Below are positions 34,002 to 42,962 of a stretch of DNA of 55,365 nt, one piece after another. Every line of letters begins with the position of its first letter. Position 1 is the first letter of the stretch. Origin of the DNA: Nostocaceae cyanobacterium (GTDB lineage Bacteria > Cyanobacteriota > Cyanobacteriia > Cyanobacteriales > Nostocaceae); contig JASJCY010000014.1 in NCBI GenBank assembly GCA_030065825.1, positions 1 through 55,365 of the forward strand, written 5' to 3'. A program made the translations under genes and the position numbers. The notes below the pieces were generated by a model that was not told the DNA's origin, did no database searches, and was given only the letters and a program-made list of their open reading frames with translations.

Positions 34002-35828
34002 CTAATCTGATACATAAGAATCAATTACCTGTTTCAATCTATTAATACCTTTATTGTTGTTGTTGAATAGATTAAGGTTTTCTCGAAAAGTTAACCAATA
34101 AGACTGCACACAGCGTTCAATATCTACAGATTTTATAAATAGATGCTGAAAAGTACCTGGACAATCGAATGAATTGTATATCTGAGAATTTTCACAGAAA
34201 GCTTTTAGAATAGATTCCCATTGTTTAGCATTTAAAATATCAACAATATGAAGTAGTAGACTGGCATTTAATGCTGCATTTTCATACGAAAAAGATAGTA
34301 TAAATTTGCTTACTATTTTCAAATAATTTTTTCTCAAAATAGGTTTAATTAATTCGCAAAATAACTTATCACTCTTATAGTTTGATTGAATCGATAGCAA
34401 ATCATCAAATTCTACTTCTTTGATACGGTTCTCAATTAATTGTTCGCTTAATTCAATAATCTTAATTTGTGTTTGGTCAGAAAATAATGACATATTATAT
34501 TTACGCACTTCTAGCAAATCTTCTAAAGGAGTTTTATCAAATATAAATTGCATATTTTTTTCACATAAATCTTTTATAAAGATGTCTTCTGTATCTACTA
34601 ATTCGTATAGTAAATCTTCCAAAGAAACATTTTTTATTTTTTGAGCTAAATAAGGTTTCATCTTGTCATTAAAAGATTCGTCTTCCTTGAATATCATTAA
34701 AATCAATTCATTGAAACTGGCTTTGGGAATATGTTTTTCTAGAAGAGGTTTTATGATTTTATTGATTGAATCATATTTTAATTCATTGTCGCATAACTTT
34801 TTTATTGACAGTAGCTCTGTCAAAGGAATCTGGAATTTATTCATCACAGTTTGTTTAAGAAAATCTATGCAATAAGCCTTTAATAAAACCTCTATGTTGT
34901 TAATCGATGGAGATTTACCGTGCCATTTTTGTTCAAATATTTCTATACTTTCAATAAAGGCTACTGCTTTTAATTCACACGGCTGAGTTAAAGTATCCCA
35001 AGTTTGAACATTTGCCAAGTATATGATTACTTTATTCCAATTTGAATCGCTGACTTTATTGATAATAATATTAGACAATTTATCATTCAAAATATCTCGT
35101 GTTTGTTGAGAATACATGCTTGAGATTGCATTTATTGCTGAAAATTGTCGTTTTCTTTCATCTTCTGGTAAATCTTCTATTAATAAACTCGTTGTCAAAC
35201 CTATAACAACATCTTTAATAAGATTAAAACGAGCGCGAGCTAATGGACTCTTTTTAAAATGGTTAATAGCCTTTTCTTTTTCTGTTGGAAAATACTCAGA
35301 TTTAATGTCTTGAAAAATTCTTTCACGTGCTGCACGTCCTTGAACAGGTGGACGTTCTAAAAGATGCATTACTGCACTTCTTAAATGATAGCGTGCTAAT
35401 TCTGCTGTTGCCTCGAATGGTTCTTCTAAAGATATCATAGAAGGATGAGCGCATCTGCTTCTATCTTCAAATAATCTTTCAATATCTGATTGTTCTACAA
35501 CTGAAATCAGTTCAAATTCTGTCAATGCAACTTTTGGAATATTTGACTCAAACTCCCAAAGTTCTTTAACTTTTTTTTCTAATCTCAGTTTTTCAAATTT
35601 CTCTAACAACTTGGAAGCTTTTCCATCTCCAAAAAGTTCTAGTTCTTTTAGTTTATGCAGAAAATCAAATACAACCGCATTCCATGTTGCAACAATAGAA
35701 GAACGATATGCTCCAGCTCGATAACAAGCAACTGCTTCTTGTATAAACTTCTTGGCTTGCTTATCTCTACAACGTACTATTAACTCATCTAGATCAATAA
35801 AAGCTTGGTACATAAGATTAGGTGTCAC
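34002..35828 (-). CDS. Unknown 608-residue protein with HEPN-like N-terminal domain
   Basis: No recognised family name. Residues 1-160 look like a HEPN four-helix unit: EAVACYRAGAYRSSIVATWN and AVVFDFLHKL, then a late motif EDRSRCAHPS with Arg123-x4-His128, the RX4-6H pattern of HEPN ribonucleases. Residues 160-608 are helical, with regularly spaced repeats such as LTELLSIKKLCDNELK, LEDLLYELVDTEDIFI, LEDLLEVRKYNMSLFS and FDDLLSIQSNYKSDKLF, suggesting a solenoid sensor. The base composition is more AT-rich than argS or ptsP next to it. It stands alone. HEPN is inference from the motif and helix pattern; RNA cleavage or defence is a possibility, not shown. Confidence 0.55.
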   Translation of the reverse strand: MTPNLMYQAFIDLDELIVRCRDKQAKKFIQEAVACYRAGAYRSSIVATWNAVVFDFLHKLKELELFGDGKASKLLEKFEKLRLEKKVKELWEFESNIPKVALTEFELISVVEQSDIERLFEDRSRCAHPSMISLEEPFEATAELARYHLRSAVMHLLERPPVQGRAARERIFQDIKSEYFPTEKEKAINHFKKSPLARARFNLIKDVVIGLTTSLLIEDLPEDERKRQFSAINAISSMYSQQTRDILNDKLSNIIINKVSDSNWNKVIIYLANVQTWDTLTQPCELKAVAFIESIEIFEQKWHGKSPSINNIEVLLKAYCIDFLKQTVMNKFQIPLTELLSIKKLCDNELKYDSINKIIKPLLEKHIPKASFNELILMIFKEDESFNDKMKPYLAQKIKNVSLEDLLYELVDTEDIFIKDLCEKNMQFIFDKTPLEDLLEVRKYNMSLFSDQTQIKIIELSEQLIENRIKEVEFDDLLSIQSNYKSDKLFCELIKPILRKNYLKIVSKFILSFSYENAALNASLLLHIVDILNAKQWESILKAFCENSQIYNSFDCPGTFQHLFIKSVDIERCVQSYWLTFRENLNLFNNNNKGINRLKQVIDSYVSD

Positions 35829-35870
35829 GAGTATAAATATTATGGCACCTAAAATCTGATAGTGAGCTAC

Positions 35871-35968
35871 ATTGACTTCAATTTACTTCACTCTCCACTC
35901 CCTACTTCAGCAGTAAGAAAGACTTAAACTATTTCTCTCACTTTAGCCGCAGAATCTTATTTCAATGC
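35871..35968 (-). pseudogene. Decayed duplicate of the dhaM-ptsI 3' end
   Basis: 35900-35968 matches 38787-38855, the last coding bases of the gene at 38775, at about 90 percent over 69 bases. Read in the same frame it gives ALK-stop-DSAAKVREIV-stop-VFLTAEVGSGE-stop against ALKQDSAAKVREIV, SIFLTPEVGNRE. Homology runs to the stop codon and, with gaps, to ATTGACTTCA beyond. The two copies bracket the glycosyltransferase and ligase genes. Confidence 0.85.
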
Positions 35969-36018
35969 TTTATTAGTAGGGTGGGCAATTTAACCCTACC
36001 AATCGAAGGTGCAAGATA

Positions 36019-37203
36019 TCAGTTCAATAATAACTTGGAAAAATTTGTACGAAACTGAGCAAATTCAAAGTCTTCAATGGTTTTTTGCCGTAAATATTCT
36101 GGTTGATAAACAAAAGAATTAGGATAATTACCTTGCAGAATTTGAATTAGATTATGGGCAATTTCCTCTATGTTATCAGGGTCAACTAAACATCCTAATT
36201 TTCCTTGAACTAAAGGGTCTACAGAACCATCTTGATTACCCGCAATTACGGGTTTCCCACAAGCTAATGCTTCTAAATAAACAATACCAAATCCTTCCCC
36301 TTTACTAGGCATGGCAAAAATGTCACAGAGATTATAATAATCGCACAGTTCTTTATCTGGTACAAATCCTGTCATAGTGACACAATCTTGTAGATTAAAG
36401 CTATTTATTAAAGTTGCAATTCGAGGTTGATCATCCCCTTTACCTGCAAGAATATAATGAACATTGGGGATATACTGGCGAACTTTAACTAAGGCATGAA
36501 TAATGTGGTCATAACCCTTGTATTTTGCCATGCGACCCATCCGCGTTACTGTGAGAATTACAGGCTGTTCAGGGTTTAAATTATATCGTTTAAGTAAGTA
36601 GTCGGGTTTAGAGTCGATTTTAAATTTATTCTCATCAAAAGTATTAGCTAAAATCTCTATTTTCCCTGATTGAATATTTGTTTTTTGTAAGAGACATTCA
36701 CGAGTATAGTGACTAACACTAATAATTTTATCTGCTTTTTTTAAACTCAGCTTTGTCAGATTATTGTCGAGATTCCAAACTTCCAAACCATGGGCAATAA
36801 CCCAGTAAGAAATCCCACTGATAATTTTCAGAAAGTAACAAGCACTAGAATAATTAACATGGGTTGTTATAACTAGAGTAGGACGTTGAAATATACCCAA
36901 AATAATTATTTTGATTGCCAAGTAAATAGTTTGTAATAATCGGGGAAAATGTCCAAAATAATGAAACTTAGTTGATGGTAAAAATTGCAATTCTTGCTGA
37001 TACTGAGAATTTTGCCGATCATACTTCAGAAAAACATCATAATCCGCTTCTGGATATAAATCTTGTAAAGCTTTGAGCAAAAACACTGAGTAAACTTGAA
37101 TTCCTCCCTTAAAGCCAAATATGTTGGGAAATATTAAGTAAAAATGATGTTTTTTTGGGGTTTTGTTGTTGAACATGGTAGATACATCCTTATTAAATGA
37201 CAA
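36019..37203 (-). CDS. Family 4 glycosyltransferase
   Basis: A 394-residue GT-B enzyme transferring a sugar from a nucleotide-sugar, probably in exopolysaccharide or O-antigen synthesis at the cytosolic membrane face. The C-terminal donor domain shows PVILTVTRMGRMAKYKGYDH, HYILAGKGDDQPRIATLI and the EX7E motif in GEGFGIVYLEALACGKPVIA. The N-terminal part has GFKGGIQVYSVFLLKALQDL, the acceptor-side glycine-rich loop. It follows the O-antigen-ligase-like gene on the same strand with an 89-base gap, forming a polysaccharide pair. Both lie between two copies of the dhaM-ptsI 3' end, suggesting insertion as a unit. Sugar specificity is unknown. Confidence 0.9.
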   Translation of the reverse strand: MSFNKDVSTMFNNKTPKKHHFYLIFPNIFGFKGGIQVYSVFLLKALQDLYPEADYDVFLKYDRQNSQYQQELQFLPSTKFHYFGHFPRLLQTIYLAIKIIILGIFQRPTLVITTHVNYSSACYFLKIISGISYWVIAHGLEVWNLDNNLTKLSLKKADKIISVSHYTRECLLQKTNIQSGKIEILANTFDENKFKIDSKPDYLLKRYNLNPEQPVILTVTRMGRMAKYKGYDHIIHALVKVRQYIPNVHYILAGKGDDQPRIATLINSFNLQDCVTMTGFVPDKELCDYYNLCDIFAMPSKGEGFGIVYLEALACGKPVIAGNQDGSVDPLVQGKLGCLVDPDNIEEIAHNLIQILQGNYPNSFVYQPEYLRQKTIEDFEFAQFRTNFSKLLLN

Positions 37204-37292
37204 ACTAATATTTAAGAGGTTATTTATCAGGTAAACCTTAAGACCTAAGAAACCGGGTTTCTCCCATAGGAATTATGATAATATTTGATACT

Positions 37293-38561
37293 TCACCGAG
37301 ATAAACCCGCTTTCTGTCTAACTAGAGAATTGCTAGCTGCTGCCAAAAAATAAAATTCTATAGTAGTAAAAGTATAATCATACAGGAAAAAATCTGGAAT
37401 TTGAGAAGCTAAAAACATCGTAATTGGAATCACAGTAACAGGATTAGCAACTTTAGCGATAGAGACTATTTTCCATAAAAAGTTATTAAATAATAAAAGT
37501 CCAGGAATTCCTAATTCTACTAACACATTAAAAAAAATATTATGTGTATTAAAACCTTTTCTTCCAATAACCTTAACTCCTATATGTTCAGCAAATACTC
37601 CTACACCTATGCCAGTAATTGGTCTTTTAATAGTTTCACTTATAGCTGTTTGCCAAAGCGCTAACCTTGACAAAGCTGTACCTGCAGGACTAGGTACTTT
37701 CGTTTCAACTGTTTTAGTCGCAAATAGATTGATTAAAGGAAAAATTTTACTGTTTCCTAAACCGACTCTGTAAGTGGAAACTGGTATCAACAAAACACAA
37801 AAAATCCATATGCTAATTAGAATAATTACTTGTCTAATGTTGAGGATTTTATATATAAGCAAAAGAAACAAACCAAAAAGAAAAATTAGCCAAGCATTCC
37901 TGCTTGCAGAAAAAGCTAAAGCAGGAATAAAAATAAATTCACTTATATACAATTCCAATTTAGAAATCTTTTTTTGCTTTTCTAATATTATGCTTAAACA
38001 TAATCCAATAGCGACTATTACACCAAATGGATTGGGATTTTGCATAATTGAGCCAATTTGAGGATAAAAACTTGGATATTTTAACAATCTAAAAATCCAC
38101 AAATCAGGGGCTAAAGCTTCTATAAATCCAATAGCAGAAATGATTGCTATAAAATATAAAACAATCCGAGAATATAAAGATATTTTGTGATTTTTGTTAT
38201 TTAATACAAGAAAGGCAAAAAACAAAATCAAGTAAGTTGAATACTTAATAGCATAAATGATACTAGTATTTGGAAACAGACTAATAAAAGAGCATATCCA
38301 CATCCATAAATACAATATACCTAGGCTTGTCAATATTACTTTGTGTTTTCTGAAAACAGATGGTAGATATTTAAAATTAAAACCAATTATTAAAAAGCTA
38401 AATACAGTCAGTAATAAGTAATGAATACCGATATCTATAATCGGAAATTGAATACGTCTTAAAAGAGAAGAAAATAGTATGCATAAGAAAAATACTATAT
38501 TAACAGTACTTTTGTTAGATGTGAATTGATTCACATAAGAATCTCTATATTCTAAAACCAT
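37293..38561 (-). CDS. O-antigen ligase/polymerase-like membrane protein (Wzy_C)
   Basis: A 422-residue integral membrane protein with about ten hydrophobic helices, AT-rich in coding. The Wzy_C-type periplasmic loop is recognisable: SRLALWQTAISETIKRPITG, IGVGVFAEHIG, then HNIFFNVLVELGIPGLLLF. Such proteins join or polymerise lipid-linked sugars at the periplasmic face. Paired with the downstream glycosyltransferase. Ligase and polymerase cannot be told apart from sequence. Start ATG 38561 has an upstream AT-rich region with possible promoter, unresolved. Confidence 0.82.
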   Translation of the reverse strand: MVLEYRDSYVNQFTSNKSTVNIVFFLCILFSSLLRRIQFPIIDIGIHYLLLTVFSFLIIGFNFKYLPSVFRKHKVILTSLGILYLWMWICSFISLFPNTSIIYAIKYSTYLILFFAFLVLNNKNHKISLYSRIVLYFIAIISAIGFIEALAPDLWIFRLLKYPSFYPQIGSIMQNPNPFGVIVAIGLCLSIILEKQKKISKLELYISEFIFIPALAFSASRNAWLIFLFGLFLLLIYKILNIRQVIILISIWIFCVLLIPVSTYRVGLGNSKIFPLINLFATKTVETKVPSPAGTALSRLALWQTAISETIKRPITGIGVGVFAEHIGVKVIGRKGFNTHNIFFNVLVELGIPGLLLFNNFLWKIVSIAKVANPVTVIPITMFLASQIPDFFLYDYTFTTIEFYFLAAASNSLVRQKAGLSR

Positions 38562-38774
38562 GAATTATAAAATACTCACAATTATTTCTATAGGAGTATA
38601 ATATTTTTATTCCACTAAGTAAATCTATCTAAAGTTGGAGTATTTACTGACGATTGAGTAATTTTCAATACTTTTTTCCAGTACTTTTGTATTAAGAATA
38701 GAGTAAAAGGGAACTGGTCGTTCCTCCCTATTCCCTGTTAAGAGTTCCCCGTTACCTTCTTGTTGAAATTGACT

Positions 38775-41372
38775 TCACTCCCTATTCCCTACTTCAGGAG
38801 TCAGAAAAATTGAAACTATTTCTCTCACCTTAGCCGCAGAATCTTGTTTCAATGCCTCAGTAACTATTGCTTCTGCTTCTGATATTGTCAATTGTGCGAT
38901 CGCCTGTTTAAATCCCGGAATCCCTTGGGGGTTAAGACTAACTTCATCTAATCCTAAACCCAATAAAATCGGTGCTGCTAGGGGTTCCGCTGCAAGTTCC
39001 CCACATAACCCCACCCAAATCCCCGCTTCATGTCCCGCTTTTACTGTTTGCTGTATCATCCGCAACACTGCCGGATGTAAGGGGTCTGCTAAATTGGCTA
39101 CCCGTGGATTGGTGCGATCGCAAGCCATGACATATTGGCTGAGGTCGTTGGTGCCGATACTGAAAAAGTCTACTTCTTGAGCTAGTTGTTCCGCAATTGC
39201 CACCGCTGAGGGAATTTCTACCATTATTCCCACTTCCATAGCTTCATCGAAGGAAATACCACTTTGGCGTAATTCTGCTTGTATTTCCTTCAATATTGCC
39301 TTTGCTGCTTGGATTTCTGTTACAGTGGCAATCATGGGAAACATCACCTTAATTTGGTGTCCGCTGCTGGCTGTTAAAATTGCCCGTAACTGGGTTTTCA
39401 GTATTTCGGGACAATCCAGACAAAAACGAATCCCACGCCATCCTAAAAATGGGTTATCCTCCGACTGCAACCCTAAATAGGGTAATGGTTTATCTCCTCC
39501 AACATCCAGAGTGCGAATAATTAAAGGACGATGATCTAAAATTTGGGCAATTCGTTGATAAACTGCTAACTGTTCCTGTTCTGTAGGGGGAGTTGTTCTA
39601 TCCAGATAAAGGAACTCGGTGCGAAACAGTCCTACCCCTTCTGCACCAAACCTGATGGCTACATTTGTATCATTTACACTCCCTATATTCGCAAATACAC
39701 TAAGACGCTTACCATCTTGACTCATCCCTGGCTGGTGTGCCATTCTTAGTGCTTCTTGTTGCGCAGTTTGCTGTGCGTCTCGTTTTACTTCCAGGGAAGC
39801 CTGGATATTGGTATCTGGTTCTACCCATACCCGACCCGTTTCCCCATCCATTGCCATAACTGTGCCATCGGTTAAATGTAATACCTGGGGTGGAACACCA
39901 ACTACCCCCGGAATGCCTAGGGAACGGGCAATAATAGCACTATGGGAAGTAGCACTCCCAGAAGTTATACAAATCCCCAACACCTTTGTGGGGTCTAACT
40001 GAGCCGTATCTGAGGGACTCAGGTCAGTTGCAACCAAAATCGCAGGTTGAGGAAAATCGATTTGAGTCGGACTAGTCCCAAGTAATAATCGTAACACCCG
40101 TTGACCAACATCCACCACATCAGCCACTCGCTCTTGCAAGTAAGGGTCATCAAGGGTACGATAGTTTGTCGCCACCCCTTCCACAACCCCACTCCAAGCG
40201 GCTTCGGCGTTCATATGTTGTTCAAATATGCGCTCATAAAGGGCTTCTAAGATAGTTGGGTCTTCCAAAAACAGCAAATGGGCATCGAAAATAGCGGCTT
40301 CAGCATCCCCTATTTGAGTGGAAGCATGGGAGAGCAAAGTCTGAATTTCCTGTTGTGCAGCTAGCAAAGCAGATTGTAGTTTTTGCCATTCTTTCTCATC
40401 ATTATCTGCGTGTAATAACGTAGGTGTACTAGGGGTGGTGTGATGTGGAGTTAGGGGTGCTTTAGAAAAGTTAACAATTGGGGCGATCGCAACCCCCACA
40501 GAAGCAGGAATCCCTTGTAGGTATGGATGGGGAGAGGGGGAAGTAGGGGAAGAGGGGGAAGAGGGGGAGGTAGGGGAAGAGGGGGAAGTAGGGGGAGATT
40601 GGGAGAAGAGGAGAGGTTCGACAGTGGAATCACTTTCGCCAAAGTTGCTTTCTATTAATCCTTGCAACGCACTTAGGGCTGCATCAGCATCATCACCGAC
40701 TGCGGAGATCGCCAATTCATGACCTTGACGCACCCCTAAGGTGGTGACTTGGTTAATACTATCAGCACGGACAAATTCTGTATTTCTAGTTAAATTTTTG
40801 ACTCTAACTCGGGATTGAAATTGAGTAGCTGTAGCGACAAATCGGGCAGCAGGACGGGCATGTAGACCTAAGGGATTACGGACGAATAAGTGTATCTCTT
40901 TTGTATTTTCTTCCTCCTCCCTTGGTGGTGGACAGGGGATAGAGGTAAAGTAGTCGTCTACACCCAAACCCAAATGAGTAGCTTTTGCTACTAGCGCTCC
41001 CCGTGCTTGCGCCATGACTTCTTGAAGATTACTACCAGATGCGGCTGTTACTACTGCTGCGATAGTCCCTTCTACCAGGGGTGCTGCACACAGATATACT
41101 TTTTGCCGTTGTTCTTCTGTGAGGAATTCTAGCGCCATTTCTGCATTCATGACAGCACTTCCTAGATCCATCAACACGAGAACACCATCATCACTGTAAA
41201 CAGATGCGATCGCCTCATAAACCTGCATAGGATCGGTACCGAGGGGGTTTTGGGGGTCGTCAATACCTGCGGCTACAGCCAAAGGAATTTCTCCTTGCAC
41301 CATTTGTGCTGCAAGTTCTCGTACTCCTTCAGCTAGCTGTTTGCTATGAGAAACAATAACAATTCCAACCAC
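38775..41372 (-). CDS. ptsP: Fused DhaM-HPr-Enzyme I phosphotransferase
   Basis: An 865-residue PEP-dependent phosphorelay in one chain. Residues 1-140 are an EIIA-man-like DhaM domain with His9 in VIVSHSKQLAEG and LVLMDLGSAVMNAEMAL. Residues 158-242 are HPr with His171 in NPLGLHARPAARF. A Ser/Pro linker at 257-283 (PTSPSSPTSPSSPSS) joins to Enzyme I (285-865), with His477 in GSATSHSAIIARSLGIPG, FRTEFLYLDR, MVEIPSAVAIAEQLA and the late Cys in VGLCGELAAEP. The normal job is phosphorylating the DhaL-bound ADP of a PEP-dependent dihydroxyacetone kinase; dhaK and dhaL are not in the window. Cyanobacteria generally lack sugar PTS, so the relay is probably dedicated. The linker DNA matches a G-rich intergenic repeat. 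Its 3' end is duplicated at 35900. Confidence 0.92.
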   Translation of the reverse strand: MVGIVIVSHSKQLAEGVRELAAQMVQGEIPLAVAAGIDDPQNPLGTDPMQVYEAIASVYSDDGVLVLMDLGSAVMNAEMALEFLTEEQRQKVYLCAAPLVEGTIAAVVTAASGSNLQEVMAQARGALVAKATHLGLGVDDYFTSIPCPPPREEEENTKEIHLFVRNPLGLHARPAARFVATATQFQSRVRVKNLTRNTEFVRADSINQVTTLGVRQGHELAISAVGDDADAALSALQGLIESNFGESDSTVEPLLFSQSPPTSPSSPTSPSSPSSPTSPSPHPYLQGIPASVGVAIAPIVNFSKAPLTPHHTTPSTPTLLHADNDEKEWQKLQSALLAAQQEIQTLLSHASTQIGDAEAAIFDAHLLFLEDPTILEALYERIFEQHMNAEAAWSGVVEGVATNYRTLDDPYLQERVADVVDVGQRVLRLLLGTSPTQIDFPQPAILVATDLSPSDTAQLDPTKVLGICITSGSATSHSAIIARSLGIPGVVGVPPQVLHLTDGTVMAMDGETGRVWVEPDTNIQASLEVKRDAQQTAQQEALRMAHQPGMSQDGKRLSVFANIGSVNDTNVAIRFGAEGVGLFRTEFLYLDRTTPPTEQEQLAVYQRIAQILDHRPLIIRTLDVGGDKPLPYLGLQSEDNPFLGWRGIRFCLDCPEILKTQLRAILTASSGHQIKVMFPMIATVTEIQAAKAILKEIQAELRQSGISFDEAMEVGIMVEIPSAVAIAEQLAQEVDFFSIGTNDLSQYVMACDRTNPRVANLADPLHPAVLRMIQQTVKAGHEAGIWVGLCGELAAEPLAAPILLGLGLDEVSLNPQGIPGFKQAIAQLTISEAEAIVTEALKQDSAAKVREIVSIFLTPEVGNRE

Positions 41373-41534
41373 TGCAACACTATTAACCTTGTGGAGGGGC
41401 TAATTGGGCAATTTTCCCCAGAGTTTAAACCTTAGAGTTTAAATGTTTTATATCACAATTAGTTTGACATACAGTAATAAGTTTATAATTCTTTTTAATT
41501 CTTTCTGACTGTCTTAGAGACAAAATTTTAGAGT

Positions 41535-41585
41535 AGTACAGGCATCCTTCCCTATCCAATCATATAGGCAAAGATGCCTGTACCA
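41535..41585. repeat. Hairpin repeat (TACAGGCATC...GATGCCTGTA)
   Basis: Arms GTACAGGCATC and GATGCCTGTAC enclose about 30 bases. A related half lies near 22464-22475, after the palindrome array. Confidence 0.6.
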
Positions 41586-41664
41586 GAATATAGGATAATT
41601 TATTTCTTGGTATTCCCTGAGTGTGTGTTTATCAAATAAATATAAAACTAGGAGTGAGGGTCTA

Positions 41665-41921
41665 GAAACCGGGTTTGTTTGTGTAAACACTCGGATTTTT
41701 AATTTTCTATCCATAGAAATTTGATTTTTTTGGTCTTGGCATAAATACTCGGATTTTCTATTTTCCATTTTTCGATTTTTTATCCATATAAATCCGGTTT
41801 TTTTGCTCTTGGCGTAAATACTCAGATTTTCCATTTTTTGTCCCCAAAAACCCGGTTTTTGGCTGGTTTTGTAAATATTCAGATTCTGGATTTTTCATCT
41901 ATACAAACCTGTTTTTTTTGG
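41665..41921. repeat. Degenerate tandem repeats with ACTCGGATTTT and AAACCCGGTTTTT blocks
   Basis: About four imperfect units, each with TAAATACTCGGATTTT followed by ATCCATA.AAATCCGGTTTT-type sequence. Further AAACCGGGTTTCT palindromes stand at 41998-42010 and 42050-42064. The open frame across this block is low complexity and not a believable gene. Confidence 0.6.
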
Positions 41922-42095
41922 TATGAGTGATTTTATTTATGAACACAGTCTTAGAGACCATTTCGCAAGTAAATCTTAACTCTATGGGTGTAGGGAGAAA
42001 CCGGGTTTCTATGGGTGGAGTATCGAATCCGAATCGTACTTACTCTCAAAGAAACCCGGTTTCTTGGGTCTTAAGGTTTACTTTATAAATAACCT

Positions 42096-42575
42096 CAAAG
42101 TTGACAGATTACTATAGCAATCCGGTTTGATCTTTGAAAAATCTAAGTAGGGTGCATAACGCACCAGTTACTATTGCGGGAAAGTCATAGATGTGTCAGC
42201 AGTCAGTCATTGCGCTTCGGTTCAGGGTAGACACACCGAAACGCAGCTACTACAGCGTCAATTCAAAGTTGACAGACTACTATAGCAATCCGGTTTGATC
42301 TTTGAAAAATCTAAGTAGGGTGCATAACGCACCAGTTACTATTGCGGAGAAGTCATAGATGTGTCAGCAGTCAGTCATTGCGCTTCGGTTCAGGGTAGAC
42401 ACACCGAAACGCACCTACTACAACGCACCAGTTACTATTGCGGGAAAGTCATAGATGTGTCAGCAGTCAGTCATTGCGCTTCGGTTCAGGGTAGACACAC
42501 CGAAACGCACCTACTACAGCGTCAATTCAAAGTTGACAGATTACTACAGCAATCCGGTTTGATCTTTCAAAAATC
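42096..42575. repeat. Large direct repeats (about 165 bp, two full and one partial)
   Basis: Unit: CAAAGTTGACAGATTACTAT, AGCAATCCGGTTTGATCTTT, GTAGGGTGCATAACGCACCA, GTCAGCAGTCAGTCATTGCG, GGTAGACACACCGAAACGCA. Full units begin near 42096 and 42262; a third from 42424 lacks the first part. Together with 41535-42090 this makes 41373-42672 a gene-free repeat region; the srxA promoter should be at its right end. Confidence 0.82.
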
Positions 42576-42672
42576 AAATTTCTCCTAAATAGTTGCAAAT
42601 CAAACTCATAATGAGTATGATTTAACTAGATAACAAAAATGCTGTTAATGCTGTTAATTAGGAGTAATACTT

Positions 42673-42936
42673 ATGGTAAGAGTAGAAGAAATTCCCTTAG
42701 AGCAAATCAGACGACCTTTACCACGTCAAAACGACCAAAACAAGGTACAAGCTTTAATGGAATCGATTCGAGAGATTGGACAGCAGGAACCCATAGATGT
42801 TTTAGAAGTAGATGGACAATATTACGGATTTTCTGGATGTCACCGCTATGAAGCTTGTCAGCGCTTAGGAAAAGAAACAATTTTAGCCAGAGTCCGTAAA
42901 GCACCCAAAAGTGTGTTGAGGATGCACCTAGCATAA
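42673..42936 (+). CDS. srxA: Sulfiredoxin
   Basis: An 87-residue sulfiredoxin, the ATP-dependent enzyme that reduces overoxidised (sulfinic) 2-Cys peroxiredoxin. The ParB-like fold is evident from [20 protein letters not shown] and [18 protein letters not shown], and the catalytic motif is [14 protein letters not shown], with the active Cys in GCHR. AGGAG lies 8 bases before ATG 42673. It is followed after 26 bases by dps on the same strand, so the pair is probably one oxidative-stress operon. The usual family C-terminus is a little longer or variable; here it ends [12 protein letters not shown]. Confidence 0.93.
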   Translation: MVRVEEIPLEQIRRPLPRQNDQNKVQALMESIREIGQQEPIDVLEVDGQYYGFSGCHRYEACQRLGKETILARVRKAPKSVLRMHLA

Positions 42937-42962
42937 GTAATTACATCAAGAGGACGAAGATT

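Noticed and set aside
41514-41834. 106-codon minus-strand frame
   Set aside because: Lies across degenerate AAACCCGGTTTTT repeats; low complexity and no start signal.
42361-42588. 75-codon plus-strand frame with an internal peptide duplication (SAVSHCASVQGRHTETHLLQ)
   Set aside because: The duplication is the translated 165-bp DNA repeat; no gene-like features.
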